Source of the DNA: Flavobacterium terrae
GTDB lineage: Bacteria; Bacteroidota; Bacteroidia; Flavobacteriales; Flavobacteriaceae
Assembly (NCBI RefSeq): GCF_900142035.1
Contig: NZ_FQZI01000007.1
Coordinates: 1-64,000 of the forward strand
Direction of reading: 5' to 3'
DNA: 64,000 nt
The notes beneath the pieces were generated by a model. It was not told the origin of the DNA, did not search any database, and saw nothing but the letters and a program-made list of their open reading frames with translations. A program made the position numbers and the translations under genes. Shown piece by piece: positions 44,827-53,173 of the stretch (positions are counted from its first letter, which is position 1; each line of letters opens with the position of its first letter).

Positions 44827-46750
44827 CTAAAATTTCTATTTTACCATTTGCTTTTAGCTCGCGGAGTTTTACCATTTCAAAAACAACTGGTGTTACTAAT
44901 AAAACATAAATAGTGGACGTAATTGTACCGCCAATAAGTGGAACAGTAATAGGAAGCATTACATCGGCTCCGGTTCCTGTTGCCCAAAGAATAGGAATCA
45001 GACCAAATAATGAAACGGAAACCGTCATTAGTTTTGGTCGTAACCTTTTTGCTGATCCATCAATAATATATTGTCTCAATATTTCTTCGGTGATAACCTC
45101 ATTGCTATTTCCGTATTTCTCCACCATTTTGTTCATGGATTCATTTAAATAAATGGTCATTAGCATTGCCGTTTCTATGGCCATTCCAAACAAGGCAATA
45201 AACCCGACAGCTACCGCTACAGACAAGTTAATACCATAAAAATAGACCATAAAAATTCCACCAATTAATGCAAATGGTACGGTTATCATGGTGATTAAGG
45301 CTTCTTTCATGGAACGATAGGTAAAGTATAGGATAAGGAAAATAATAACGACCACTATAGGCAATATCAGACTTAATGTTTTGTTAGCTCTGATTTGGTT
45401 TTCCCATTGTCCGCTCCATTCCACGTAATATCCTTTGGGCATTTTAGTCATCATTGCATTTAATTTTTTCTGTGCTTCTTTTACCGTACTGCCCAAATCA
45501 CGTTCACGAACATTAAACAATACACTACCTCGAAGCATTGCGTTTTCACTGTTTATCATTGGTGGTCCATCACTTATCTTTACATCAGCAACCGTTTCCA
45601 ACGGAATTGGACCAAATTGCATCGTTTGTATTTGCAATTTTTTTAAAGCGTCAAGGCTATTTCGATATTCCTGAGCATATCTTGCATTTACAGAGAATCG
45701 TTGTCTTCCTTCAATGGTTGTAGTCAGTTTCATTCCACCGATAGCCGCTTCGACAACATTATTGATATCATCAATGGAAAGTCCATATCGACCAATAACT
45801 TCTCGTTTTGCTTCAATATCTATATATTTACCACCTGTGATAGGTTCTGCATATAAATCTTTTACTCCTGAAGTACCCTCCAATGTTTTTTTGATTTTTT
45901 GAGATAAAACATCGATTGTATCTAAACTTGCACCGTAAATTTTTATTCCAACATCCGTTCGAATACCCGTAGAAAGCATGTTGATACGATTGATAATAGG
46001 CTGTGTAAAACCGTTTGTTACTCCAGGAATTTGCAGTTTATTATTTATTTCAGTGATAATATCATTTTTTGTTTTGTCCTCTCTCCATTCCGTTTCGGGT
46101 TTTAACAAAATAATAGTTTCAATCATACTTATCGGACTGTTATCGGTGGCTGTGTTTGCCCTACCCGCTTTTCCTAAAACATGATCTACTTCTGGTACTG
46201 ATTTTATTAGTTTGTCCTGTACTTGCAAAATCCTTTTTGCTTCAGAATTTGATACATCCGGTAATGTTACCGGCATAAATAAAATAGAGCCTTCATCTAA
46301 CGGAGGCATGAATTCCGACCCTAAACGGGTAAACATTAACACGCCAATCAGTAATGCCGCAATATTGAAACCCAATATTGTTTTACGCCATTTTAAACAA
46401 AAGGTTAATATTGGCGTATAGATTGCTTCCAGTTTGCTATTGATTGGATTTTTTTCTTCCGGACGAAGTTTTCCTTTGAGTAAGAAGCTGATTAGCACTG
46501 GTGTTAGTGTGATGGCCAAAAAAGCATCGACAATAAGAATAAAGGATTTTGTATACGCTAATGGACTAAATAATTTACCTTCCATTCCCGTCAGAAGAAA
46601 CACCGGTAAAAAAGAGGCAATTACAATGATTGTTGAATAAAAAACCCCTGGCCCCACCAATTTAGATGATGCTTCAATTATCTTGAGTTTCTCTTCTGAA
46701 GATAATGGATCCTGTTCTTTTTTGAATATTTTTAATAGTTTCTCTTTCAT
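44813..46750 (-). CDS. CusA-type metal RND pump, C-terminal part (separate gene)
   Basis: The 645-residue protein starts MKEKLLKIFKKEQDPLSSEE and enters the pump sequence at the loop before helix 5 (KLVGPGVFYSTIIVIASFLP). It then runs through helix 6, the second porter domain and helices 7-12 (FIALFGMAIETAMLMTIYL). A normal CusA is one chain of about 1040 residues. Here this half starts one base after the stop codon of the N-terminal half (TAAGATG), in a different frame. The added ends of both halves make the loop about 20 residues longer than in E. coli CusA, which argues for a stable split rather than a simple frameshift. Confidence 0.88.
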   Translation of the reverse strand: MKEKLLKIFKKEQDPLSSEEKLKIIEASSKLVGPGVFYSTIIVIASFLPVFLLTGMEGKLFSPLAYTKSFILIVDAFLAITLTPVLISFLLKGKLRPEEKNPINSKLEAIYTPILTFCLKWRKTILGFNIAALLIGVLMFTRLGSEFMPPLDEGSILFMPVTLPDVSNSEAKRILQVQDKLIKSVPEVDHVLGKAGRANTATDNSPISMIETIILLKPETEWREDKTKNDIITEINNKLQIPGVTNGFTQPIINRINMLSTGIRTDVGIKIYGASLDTIDVLSQKIKKTLEGTSGVKDLYAEPITGGKYIDIEAKREVIGRYGLSIDDINNVVEAAIGGMKLTTTIEGRQRFSVNARYAQEYRNSLDALKKLQIQTMQFGPIPLETVADVKISDGPPMINSENAMLRGSVLFNVRERDLGSTVKEAQKKLNAMMTKMPKGYYVEWSGQWENQIRANKTLSLILPIVVVIIFLILYFTYRSMKEALITMITVPFALIGGIFMVYFYGINLSVAVAVGFIALFGMAIETAMLMTIYLNESMNKMVEKYGNSNEVITEEILRQYIIDGSAKRLRPKLMTVSVSLFGLIPILWATGTGADVMLPITVPLIGGTITSTIYVLLVTPVVFEMVKLRELKANGKIEILDAKE

Positions 46751-46751
46751 C

Positions 46752-48041
46752 TTAAACGGATTCTTTATTGTTAGCCATTTCTTCCTGTTTCTCCGAAATA
46801 TTTCGATATGAATTTTCCACCATTACAATACCATCGTCGACAACCACTCCGATAGCCAGCGCAATACCCGTTAATGACATAATATTGGAAGAGATGCCGA
46901 AAGCCTCAAGTAAAATAAAGCCAACGGCTACAGATATAGGAAGCTGAATAAGGATAATTAAGGCACTTCTCCAATGGAAAAGAAAAATGAGTATAACAAG
47001 TGATACTGCTATCATTTCTTCAATTAGCGTTCCTTTGACTGATGCAATGGCTTTTTCTATCAGTTCACTCCTATCATACGAAGTTTTAAAAGAGACCCCT
47101 TCCGGTAACCCTTTTTCGACCTCTTTCATTTTTTCTTTTACCGCTTTTATTACTTTGTCGGCATTTTCTCCGTAACGCATTACTACAATTCCACCAACAA
47201 CTTCTCCTTTTCCGTTTTCATCAAAAATTCCCAATCGTAAATCACCTCCCATTTGTATTGAACCAATATCTTTTACCCGCACAGGAACAGCATTGTAATT
47301 TTTTATGGCAATATTCTCTACATCTTTGATATTCTTGATATATCCCAAACCTCTTACGATATACGACATATTGCTCATTTCAAATTTTCGCCCTCCAACA
47401 TCATTGTTATTTGATTTTACGGCATTCATAACTTCCATCATGCTGACATTATAATATTGCATTTTGAGCGGATCTAAAACCAATTGGTATTGTTTTTCGA
47501 ATCCACCAAAAGAAGCTACTTCCGCTACACCAGGAACTGTTTGCAATGCAAATTTCACATACCAGTCTTGTAAAGCTCTTTGTTCTCCCAAGTCCATACC
47601 CTTGGCGTCTAAATGATACCAAAAAATATGGCCAACTCCTGTACCATCAGGACCCAATGTTGGAACAACGTCTTGTGGAAGTAGACGTTGTGCATAATTT
47701 AGTCTTTCCAATACTCGGGTTCTTGCCCAATAGGTATCTACATTATCTTCAAAAATGATATATACAAAGCTCATCCCAAACATGGAGGCACCACGTATGT
47801 TTTTAACTTTTGGTATCCCCTGAAGGTTGGAAACCAAAGGATAGGTCACTTGTGCTTCTATTACCTGCGGACTTCTTCCCATCCATTCCGTAAAAACAAT
47901 AACCTGGTTTTCTGATAAATCAGGGATGGCATCAATAGGATTCTGTTGCACACTGTAAACTCCCCAACCAAATAGTCCAGCTGCAACAAGCAGCACTATA
48001 AAACGGTTTTTTAAGGAGAATGAAATCAATTTTTCGACCAT
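46752..48041 (-). CDS. CusA-type metal RND pump, N-terminal part (separate gene)
   Basis: The 429-residue protein covers helix 1, the first porter domain (TYPLVSNLQGIPKVKNIRGA) and helices 2-4. It ends in the segment GVVVDDGIVMVENSYRNISE plus a charged tail MANNKESV. It must pair with the C-terminal part encoded by the next gene to give a working pump for Cu(I)/Ag(I). The stop codon is followed by a single base and the next ATG, suggesting that the same ribosomes restart. Confidence 0.88.
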   Translation of the reverse strand: MVEKLISFSLKNRFIVLLVAAGLFGWGVYSVQQNPIDAIPDLSENQVIVFTEWMGRSPQVIEAQVTYPLVSNLQGIPKVKNIRGASMFGMSFVYIIFEDNVDTYWARTRVLERLNYAQRLLPQDVVPTLGPDGTGVGHIFWYHLDAKGMDLGEQRALQDWYVKFALQTVPGVAEVASFGGFEKQYQLVLDPLKMQYYNVSMMEVMNAVKSNNNDVGGRKFEMSNMSYIVRGLGYIKNIKDVENIAIKNYNAVPVRVKDIGSIQMGGDLRLGIFDENGKGEVVGGIVVMRYGENADKVIKAVKEKMKEVEKGLPEGVSFKTSYDRSELIEKAIASVKGTLIEEMIAVSLVILIFLFHWRSALIILIQLPISVAVGFILLEAFGISSNIMSLTGIALAIGVVVDDGIVMVENSYRNISEKQEEMANNKESV

Positions 48042-48131
48042 ACTGTTTATTATTTATTAGTCAGGAAGTTCTACAAAATTCCAGAAGATTTGCAGGACAT
48101 TCTTATCTAACTAATGGTATTAATTTACGAG

Positions 48132-48383
48132 CTATTTTGTGACTTCTTCAGTCAATTCCATACCGCATTTTGTGCATTTGTCCCCTTTATTTCCAGTAAC
48201 TTCCGGATGCATTGGACAGGCATACATTTTTGAATCGCTTTCCATAGTTTTAGAATTATGATCCACCATGGTGGAGTCATGGCTCATCATTTCTGAATTA
48301 TTAGTTTCAGCTTCTTTGTTTTTTTGGTTACAAGAAGTCATTACGAATGCCATTAGAACGGCAGAAAAGATTATTTTTTTCAT
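48132..48383 (-). CDS. Small heavy-metal-binding-domain lipoprotein
   Basis: The 83-residue protein has a lipobox (VMTSC), a linker rich in His, Met, Asp and Ser (MMSHDSTMVDHNSKTMESDS) and a single heavy-metal-binding domain (YACPMHPEV...CTKCGMEL). It resembles the N-terminal domains of CopA and the CusB-like proteins in this cluster. It likely buffers or delivers Cu(I) in the periplasm to the Cus adaptor. It lies 90 bp upstream of the pump genes. Confidence 0.85.
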   Translation of the reverse strand: MKKIIFSAVLMAFVMTSCNQKNKEAETNNSEMMSHDSTMVDHNSKTMESDSKMYACPMHPEVTGNKGDKCTKCGMELTEEVTK

Positions 48384-48488
48384 ATTATTAGATTTAGATT
48401 ATGTATTACTTTTATTATTAAAAGTACGAATAATCATGTACAATTAATTGTATAATTAATTATAAATTAAAACGTTACAGTTTTAAAA

Positions 48489-49364
48489 CTAATTAATTGT
48501 TTCAACAGTTTTACCACAACTTAACATCATTGAACCATAGTATGGATTTTTGACTGCATTCTCTTTACTTAACCAATTTGCCCCTTTACCATCATTTGCC
48601 ATTGGACAAAACTGATAGTACACCGGAGTTTCATTTTTAGAAACTTTGATTAAAGTATAAATGTCTTTTGATAAAGTCATAAAGTGTTCCCGTTGGTGTT
48701 TTACATCCTTAGTGTCTGCAATATGTTCCGCATCTTCTCTCAATTGGTTTACAACTTTCATCCATACCATATGCACATCCATTTCCAGCTTATCCATTTT
48801 TACACCGTTAATTGCAGCCAATAATTCTTTGGAAGCTATAGCCGTTGCATTACCATCAGACTTAACCAAAGCGTCCTTAACAATAAAGTAATTATCAAAA
48901 ACTATTTTTAAATGATTTTCTTTCTGATTTTCAGATACTGATGCTTCATTATGATTACCGTGAGATGAATGGTCTTCATTGGATGCCATAGCAGTAGTTG
49001 TTTCATTTACAGCAACTTTAGCAACCCTATCATATTGACAACACCCATGAAGGTTATTGTAAACATCATCAGGTGCAAGGAATTTATCACTATCGTATCC
49101 TGCTAATGCTATTTTTTTTAGTATTTCATCTTGTGATATTTTTTTGACATCATAAGTAAATGTGGCTATTTTCGTATCCTGATCCCAATCTACTTCTGCT
49201 ACTTTTTTCAAACTACCTGCTTTTTCGATAGTTGCCTCACACATACCACAGTTTCCATATACCTTAACGGTTTCTGTTTTGGCGTTGCTAATTTGAGCAT
49301 TAGACACAACCGCTGATAGCAATAGTGTCAATATCACCATTGCTTTTATAAATGATTTGTTCAT
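48489..49364 (-). CDS. Secreted HMA-domain protein with DUF3347 domain
   Basis: The 291-residue protein has a signal peptide (ending VVSNAQ) and an HMA-like domain with GNCGMCEATIE, a CGMC metal site in place of the usual CxxC spacing TCxxC. A His-rich linker (NEDHSSHGNHNE) precedes a DUF3347 domain (KIVFDNYFIVKDALVKSDG...YYQFCPMANDGKGANWLS). DUF3347 proteins accompany Cus and CopA genes in Bacteroidota and probably bind copper through the CPM and other Cys/Met residues. It is likely a periplasmic copper chaperone or buffer for the following Cus pump. Confidence 0.85.
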   Translation of the reverse strand: MNKSFIKAMVILTLLLSAVVSNAQISNAKTETVKVYGNCGMCEATIEKAGSLKKVAEVDWDQDTKIATFTYDVKKISQDEILKKIALAGYDSDKFLAPDDVYNNLHGCCQYDRVAKVAVNETTTAMASNEDHSSHGNHNEASVSENQKENHLKIVFDNYFIVKDALVKSDGNATAIASKELLAAINGVKMDKLEMDVHMVWMKVVNQLREDAEHIADTKDVKHQREHFMTLSKDIYTLIKVSKNETPVYYQFCPMANDGKGANWLSKENAVKNPYYGSMMLSCGKTVETIN

Positions 49365-49560
49365 TGAATTATGATTTTAGAAACAGTGCTTTAGCAAACA
49401 ATGTTTCAATTTAAAAATTGATTTAATTAGAGAATACAGCTTGATTAAGTCAAAACAAACGATAAAAGATTGTTTTAGAACAAAAAAAAAAACTGTAAAT
49501 GAATTTGGAATAGCAATGCTGCTATAGAATTGACGCACTTGTGGCTATCAAAAAAGAAAT

Positions 49561-49932
49561 TTAGCTTATTTTAGGGATAAGCCATAAAGAATAAAAGCCA
49601 GAAGAAATATTGGCCTCGTTGTGAAAAAAGTTTTGTTTTTTATCACTTATAACATAAAGACGGTTTTTGATTTCAATGTCGTTGAAAGTAACTACACTAA
49701 AATGTACTGTGGAGGTAGATGTACAATTTGAATTACCACATTTACCACCACATCCTTTTTCAGAATTATTTTTTTTATCGCAGCAAGATTTTTTTTCAGA
49801 TTTAGTATCTGTTTTCTTTTTATCGCAACAAGATTTTTCTGTTTTTGGATTGTCCTTACTGCACGCAAAAACCTCACTAGGCATAAAAAAAATGCCCAAC
49901 ACAAAGATTAAAACTATATGAAACTTTTTCAT
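49561..49932 (-). CDS. Small secreted cysteine/lysine-rich protein, likely metal-binding
   Basis: From the ATG at 49932 the product has 123 residues with a signal peptide ending EVFAC. It then has three cysteine clusters (KSCCDKKKT, KSCCDKKNN, KGCGGKCGNSNC) and a C-terminal part without cysteine. An ATG two codons upstream is equally possible. The cysteine content suggests Cu(I) or another soft metal. A similar lysine/cysteine protein occurs in the sulfur operon at 11.6 kb. It is the first gene of the minus-strand copper cluster, 196 bp before the HMA-DUF3347 gene. Confidence 0.7.
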   Translation of the reverse strand: MKKFHIVLIFVLGIFFMPSEVFACSKDNPKTEKSCCDKKKTDTKSEKKSCCDKKNNSEKGCGGKCGNSNCTSTSTVHFSVVTFNDIEIKNRLYVISDKKQNFFHNEANISSGFYSLWLIPKIS

Positions 49933-50054
49933 TTGCACTAAATAACAAAATCAAATTTATGAAATTTAAACCAATTTGTATTAAATAATTGCAAAAAAAC
50001 TCATTCTTCTTTATTCTACCTATAATCACTATTATGAATAATTCAACAGTACTT

Positions 50055-50711
50055 TCAACGTTTGTCTTTTGAATTTCTGTCAAAAGTTATTAGGTTTACC
50101 ATACTTCTTAAACGACTTCTAAGCCGGTTTCCGTAAAGATTTTCAATTTCTGAGGCAGAGAGATTTGTAGTTATATGCGTTACTGTATTATTCTCGACAA
50201 ACTGTTCATAACGACTTATGAGTATTTCTGCCATTACATTGCAATCGTTACCGAAGTGCTTGATTTGCTGTTCAGCTCCTAAATCGTCAAAACAATAACC
50301 TGTCAAACGGTTTTGATTAGTCGCTTTTTGAGTATATAAATTTAAAGCCTCATAACCTCGTTTTGCAAATTCAAAGGAAACTTCCCTAGTCGATTTTATT
50401 TTGTAGTCATACTTGGATGGTACGAACGGTTTTATCAGGTGTATGATTGATGTTTTTCCACAACCAACGGGACCCGATAGTATGATTCCTTTGTTAAGAT
50501 CTAAACCTAACTTCAAAGCATTTTCGGTATCTTGGATTGCATATATAAGCAACTTACAAATAACCGGTTTATCCTCTTCGTATATTTTGAAGCTTTGTCC
50601 ATAGGTTTGTTTCCCTTGCTGCTCAAGGTATCTAAAACATTGTTCTAAATTGTACGTTCTAAAATTATTTTTTACAACGAACGTGCTGGTAAAACTATAG
50701 TGGTTCTGCAT
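50055..50711 (-). CDS. DnaC/IstB-like AAA+ ATPase
   Basis: The 218-residue protein has a Walker A motif GPVGCGKTS (about residues 80-88) and a Walker B-like GYCFDDLGAE. An ITTNLS sensor region and an arginine-rich NRLRSRLRSMV box follow. This pattern matches DnaC-type helicase loaders and IstB ATPases. It overlaps the upstream replication-type gene by 17 bp, so the two probably form a replication module of a mobile element. No transposase partner of IstB type is present. Confidence 0.82.
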   Translation of the reverse strand: MQNHYSFTSTFVVKNNFRTYNLEQCFRYLEQQGKQTYGQSFKIYEEDKPVICKLLIYAIQDTENALKLGLDLNKGIILSGPVGCGKTSIIHLIKPFVPSKYDYKIKSTREVSFEFAKRGYEALNLYTQKATNQNRLTGYCFDDLGAEQQIKHFGNDCNVMAEILISRYEQFVENNTVTHITTNLSASEIENLYGNRLRSRLRSMVNLITFDRNSKDKR

Positions 50712-51582
50712 AATTTTTCTGAATTACTGTGTGAAGATGATTTGGTTTAGGTCCTTCGACAAGCTCAGGATGACGATTGGTTTTTGAGTTAAATTTTTGG
50801 CTGTTCAGCATCCAATTTCTCGCAGCGGCTTTCCAGTTTTTCATTTTTGACTTTCCACTTACCAGCCAGCCATTGCTTTGAAAATGGTTGTAGTACTTCT
50901 GCGCTTCGATTTCGGAAACATTGCATTCGCTGAAAAACTGTACTACACTTTGCCATTGTGGTGGGATTGTGTTCTCTGTTGTTTCACCTTTTTTTTCGCG
51001 CAACTTTTTTTTTGGTCCTTCGACACTTCGACTTGGCTCAGTACAGGCATGCTCAGGATGACAATTAATATCACCTGACTGATTTTTGAACTCGTCTTTT
51101 TTTAAGTCATTTTTGCTTTTGGCCAAGTTTAAAATGTTTGTATTGTTTGTACTGTTTATATTGTTTATAGAAGATACCAGCGCTTGTTCAGTAGCTGTTT
51201 CACTACTTGTTTGCTGCTTGTTTACTTCCTGTTCAATAACTTGTTTACTTTTTGAATTGGTTTTATCGCTTCGCTTTATTGGTTTAAGTTCATGAGATAA
51301 ATTGACCATTTGAAGCATACTTCCTTTAAATGGATTATAGGAGGGCTCGTAAATAACATAGCCTTTATCATGTAGTTCTCGCATGCATTTATGATAGGTG
51401 GCTTTTGAACATATCTTGCTGATTCGCATGACCTCATCGCGAGTGATGCTTATGGGGTTCTGAAACCGGTTAAGGTTCCAGAACTGAAAGAGTGCAATGT
51501 ATAGGCTGATGTGGGTTGGGTTTAGGGAATGGTCGTCTACCACCCTATCGAAATAAGCTGTGAGGTGTTTTATGTAATTCAT
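50695..51582 (-). CDS. Winged-helix replication-type protein containing in-frame palindromic repeats
   Basis: The N-terminal 110 residues (NPTHISLYIALFQFWNLNRF, MRISKICSKATYHKCMRELH) look like the winged-helix domain of replication initiation or DnaD-like proteins of Bacteroidota mobile elements. A low-complexity linker follows. The C-terminal part holds a DnaD-like segment (VVQFFSECNVSEIEAQKYYN...WKAAARNWML). Two dispersed palindromic repeats are translated in frame: HPEHACTEPSRSVEGP near residue 180 and HPELVEGP near residue 275. It overlaps the DnaC-like gene by 17 bp. A replication role is inferred from context. Confidence 0.75.
   Translation of the reverse strand: MNYIKHLTAYFDRVVDDHSLNPTHISLYIALFQFWNLNRFQNPISITRDEVMRISKICSKATYHKCMRELHDKGYVIYEPSYNPFKGSMLQMVNLSHELKPIKRSDKTNSKSKQVIEQEVNKQQTSSETATEQALVSSINNINSTNNTNILNLAKSKNDLKKDEFKNQSGDINCHPEHACTEPSRSVEGPKKKLREKKGETTENTIPPQWQSVVQFFSECNVSEIEAQKYYNHFQSNGWLVSGKSKMKNWKAAARNWMLNSQKFNSKTNRHPELVEGPKPNHLHTVIQKNYAEPL
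50750..50775. repeat. Dispersed palindromic repeat inside the replication-type gene
   Basis: The unit GGTCCTTCGACAAGCTCAGG (with GATGACG) encodes HPELVEGP on the minus strand. This is a well-known type of dispersed palindromic repeat in many bacterial genomes. Confidence 0.7.
51014..51062. repeat. Second, longer dispersed palindromic repeat inside the same gene
   Basis: The unit begins GGTCCTTCGACACTTCGACT and ends GCTCAGGATGAC. It is a composite related to the copy at 50750 and to the small unit at 2258-2279, and encodes HPEHACTEPSRSVEGP on the minus strand. Confidence 0.7.
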
Positions 51583-51677
51583 AATTTTTGAGTTGCTGAG
51601 TTACTAAGGTTCTGAGTTGCTAAGTTTTTAGCTTGTGATTTTGTCATGCCATATATGCCCTAACATTGGGCTATTAG

Positions 51678-51956
51678 CTAGTTAGTTGAATTCGTTTTAT
51701 TCTGTGAAAGTATCTTTTCGATATCATCGTGCGAATAAAATAAAGTCCCGCCGATTTTGGTATACGAAAGGCTTCCGTTGATTCTATAATTTTGGAGTGT
51801 GCCGGAGGAAATACCGAGTAGTTTTCTAACCTCGCTTGATTTTAACCATTGTTTTGAAGCGGATGTGGACTTGACATCCAATAACTTTTTAATATCCTCC
51901 AATAGTTCTTTCTTGAATTCTCTTAAATCTTCGGTTGTAATAATTGTTGCTGCCAT
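51678..51956 (-). CDS. Helix-turn-helix (MerR/excisionase-type) DNA-binding protein
   Basis: The 92-residue protein contains the HTH_17-type sequence WLKSSEVRKLLGISSGTLQN, followed by YTKIGGTLFYSHDDIEKIL. This is typical of small Bacteroidota Xis-like proteins that control excision and gene expression of conjugative elements. It lies directly downstream of the RteC gene, across a 340-bp gap with a terminator and repeats. In CTnDOT, RteC activates an excision operon, and this gene is the natural candidate target. Confidence 0.85.
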   Translation of the reverse strand: MAATIITTEDLREFKKELLEDIKKLLDVKSTSASKQWLKSSEVRKLLGISSGTLQNYRINGSLSYTKIGGTLFYSHDDIEKILSQNKTNSTN

Positions 51957-52071
51957 ATTGCTTTTTAAATGTTAAACGATTTTGAATGACGTCATTTCTT
52001 GTTACTTGTTTTGTTTTGTTCGAACAGGGCAAAATTGTTGTATTTTATTCTTTTCTTTTCCCAATGCTTAT

Positions 52072-52082
52072 CGTAGTTACGA
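52072..52082. repeat. Repeat unit CGTAGTTACGA, copy 1 (upstream of the HTH gene)
   Basis: An identical 11-bp unit recurs at 52272-52282, exactly 200 bp away. The 51957-52296 gap contains this pair, a terminator and no gene. Confidence 0.5.
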
Positions 52083-52170
52083 GAAAATTTAACATCAAAA
52101 CGCTAAAAAATGCCTGTTTACAAGACAATTGAAATCAAACTTTTTTAATCGTATTGCTTTTACCGACCAA

Positions 52171-52209
52171 CAAAAAATCCGAATTGGTATTCTTTTACCA
52201 ATTCGGATT
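52171..52209 (-). terminator. Terminator of the PLP/GNAT-rteC transcript
   Basis: AATCCGAATTGGTA and its perfect complement (52176-52189 / 52196-52209) form a 14-bp stem with a 6-base loop. On the minus strand TTTTTTG follows. Confidence 0.85.
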
Positions 52210-52269
52210 CAGTTTTCGGATTTTAAAAATCGTAATCAATTCATAACCAACAATTAAAAGACGTTAGAC

Positions 52270-52293
52270 TTCGTAGTTACGATTACCTACGAA
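52270..52293. promoter_or_regulatory. Inverted repeat with CGTAGTTACGA copy 2, candidate operator or recombination site
   Basis: TTCGTAG (52270-52276) and CTACGAA (52287-52293) form a 7-bp palindrome that includes the second CGTAGTTACGA unit. It lies just past the rteC stop codon. RteC of CTnDOT binds inverted repeats, so this is a candidate binding site. Confidence 0.4.
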
Positions 52294-52296
52294 ACC

Positions 52297-53163
52297 TCAA
52301 ACACTTTCTTCTTTACTGATTTTATGTTGCAAATTGAGCATTAATTCTTCAAGGAATTTGGTTTTACTACTTTTTCTTTCTTTTATCTCGTTATAGGTTT
52401 TGTACACGTTGTCAAGCTTCACATTGAAAAAATCTTCGAAAGATGAGGTAATGGTATTAATATCTGCTGCGCCATGATTCAACGCTCCACTTGAATAAAG
52501 AGCATAAATAAGCTCAATCAAGGCCGTTTTTGGAGCAGTCCAAACCAAGACCTTATGCCTTTTTTCTTGAAAAATCTCCGCGTCGTTCACTTTTAGCTTT
52601 TTCAGTGCTTCCCTGATGTAGTGGATGAACCGATACATCGCTTTTACTTTAGACCAAAGCATATCCTGAGCAGTGGAAAATTCAGGAAACTGGTAGTAGT
52701 CGGTCATTGGGGTAAATGGGAAATTATCTCTTTGATTCCTTGTGAAAAACTGATGATCCAGGTAACTGTAGCCCTGTTCCATATAATGCACAAAATCAGC
52801 ATTTTTACAGAAAAATTTATTGACTTTTTTTAACTCCTTTTGAAGAAATTCAATCTTATATGACGTACCTGCTTTGGGCATGCGCAGCTCACAAGACCTA
52901 ACTTCCGTAAAATAAATGAGATAACTCATTGGAATGGGTTTATGATTTTTGAAGAACTCGATTTCGTCCGGTACGTTTTCAAAATCATGTTGTTCTACTT
53001 TATCTTTTAAAACCGAAAGTGTTCTATTACATAACTGAATACCTTCGTTTGCTTTCTTTAAATGGTTTTCGTTTGTTTCTAAAATGGCATTGCACTTTTG
53101 GTTGAAATCTGTAATTTGTGCTGTAATAGTTTTCATTTGTTGTGTTTGGCTAATAGTGAGCAT
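52297..53163 (-). CDS. RteC domain protein
   Basis: The 288-residue helical protein matches the RteC family in length and in segments such as FFKNHKPIPMSYLIYFTEVR and WTAPKTALIELIYALYSSGALNHG. In the CTnDOT conjugative transposon RteC activates the excision genes. The start could be the ATG at 53163 or one nine codons later (MKTITAQ). It begins 10 bp after the stop of the PLP/GNAT gene and is therefore probably cotranscribed with it. The next downstream gene encodes an excisionase-like HTH protein. Confidence 0.88.
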   Translation of the reverse strand: MLTISQTQQMKTITAQITDFNQKCNAILETNENHLKKANEGIQLCNRTLSVLKDKVEQHDFENVPDEIEFFKNHKPIPMSYLIYFTEVRSCELRMPKAGTSYKIEFLQKELKKVNKFFCKNADFVHYMEQGYSYLDHQFFTRNQRDNFPFTPMTDYYQFPEFSTAQDMLWSKVKAMYRFIHYIREALKKLKVNDAEIFQEKRHKVLVWTAPKTALIELIYALYSSGALNHGAADINTITSSFEDFFNVKLDNVYKTYNEIKERKSSKTKFLEELMLNLQHKISKEESV

Positions 53164-53173
53164 TGTTGGTTTG

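Larger units (their letters stand above)
20390..53163. mobile_element. Putative integrative element or nested island beside tRNA-Tyr (limits uncertain)
   Basis: The left side is marked by tRNA-Tyr followed by a tyrosine recombinase and a small HTH protein. The right side carries a DnaC-like ATPase, a replication-type protein, an excisionase-like HTH protein and an RteC protein, all typical of Bacteroidota integrative elements, with metal-resistance cargo between. No tra or mob genes and no second copy of the tRNA 3' end were found, so the right boundary shown is arbitrary and the region could be several elements. Confidence 0.4.

Noticed and set aside
46745..46760. Simple frameshift explanation for the split CusA
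   Set aside because: Not excluded, but the extra residues at both new ends and the tight TAAGATG junction favour a real two-gene arrangement.
49440..49530. Small hairpin TAGCAATGCTGCTA (49512-49524 region) as terminator after the Cys-rich gene
   Set aside because: The stem is short and its T-rich tract lies too far downstream for a normal intrinsic terminator.
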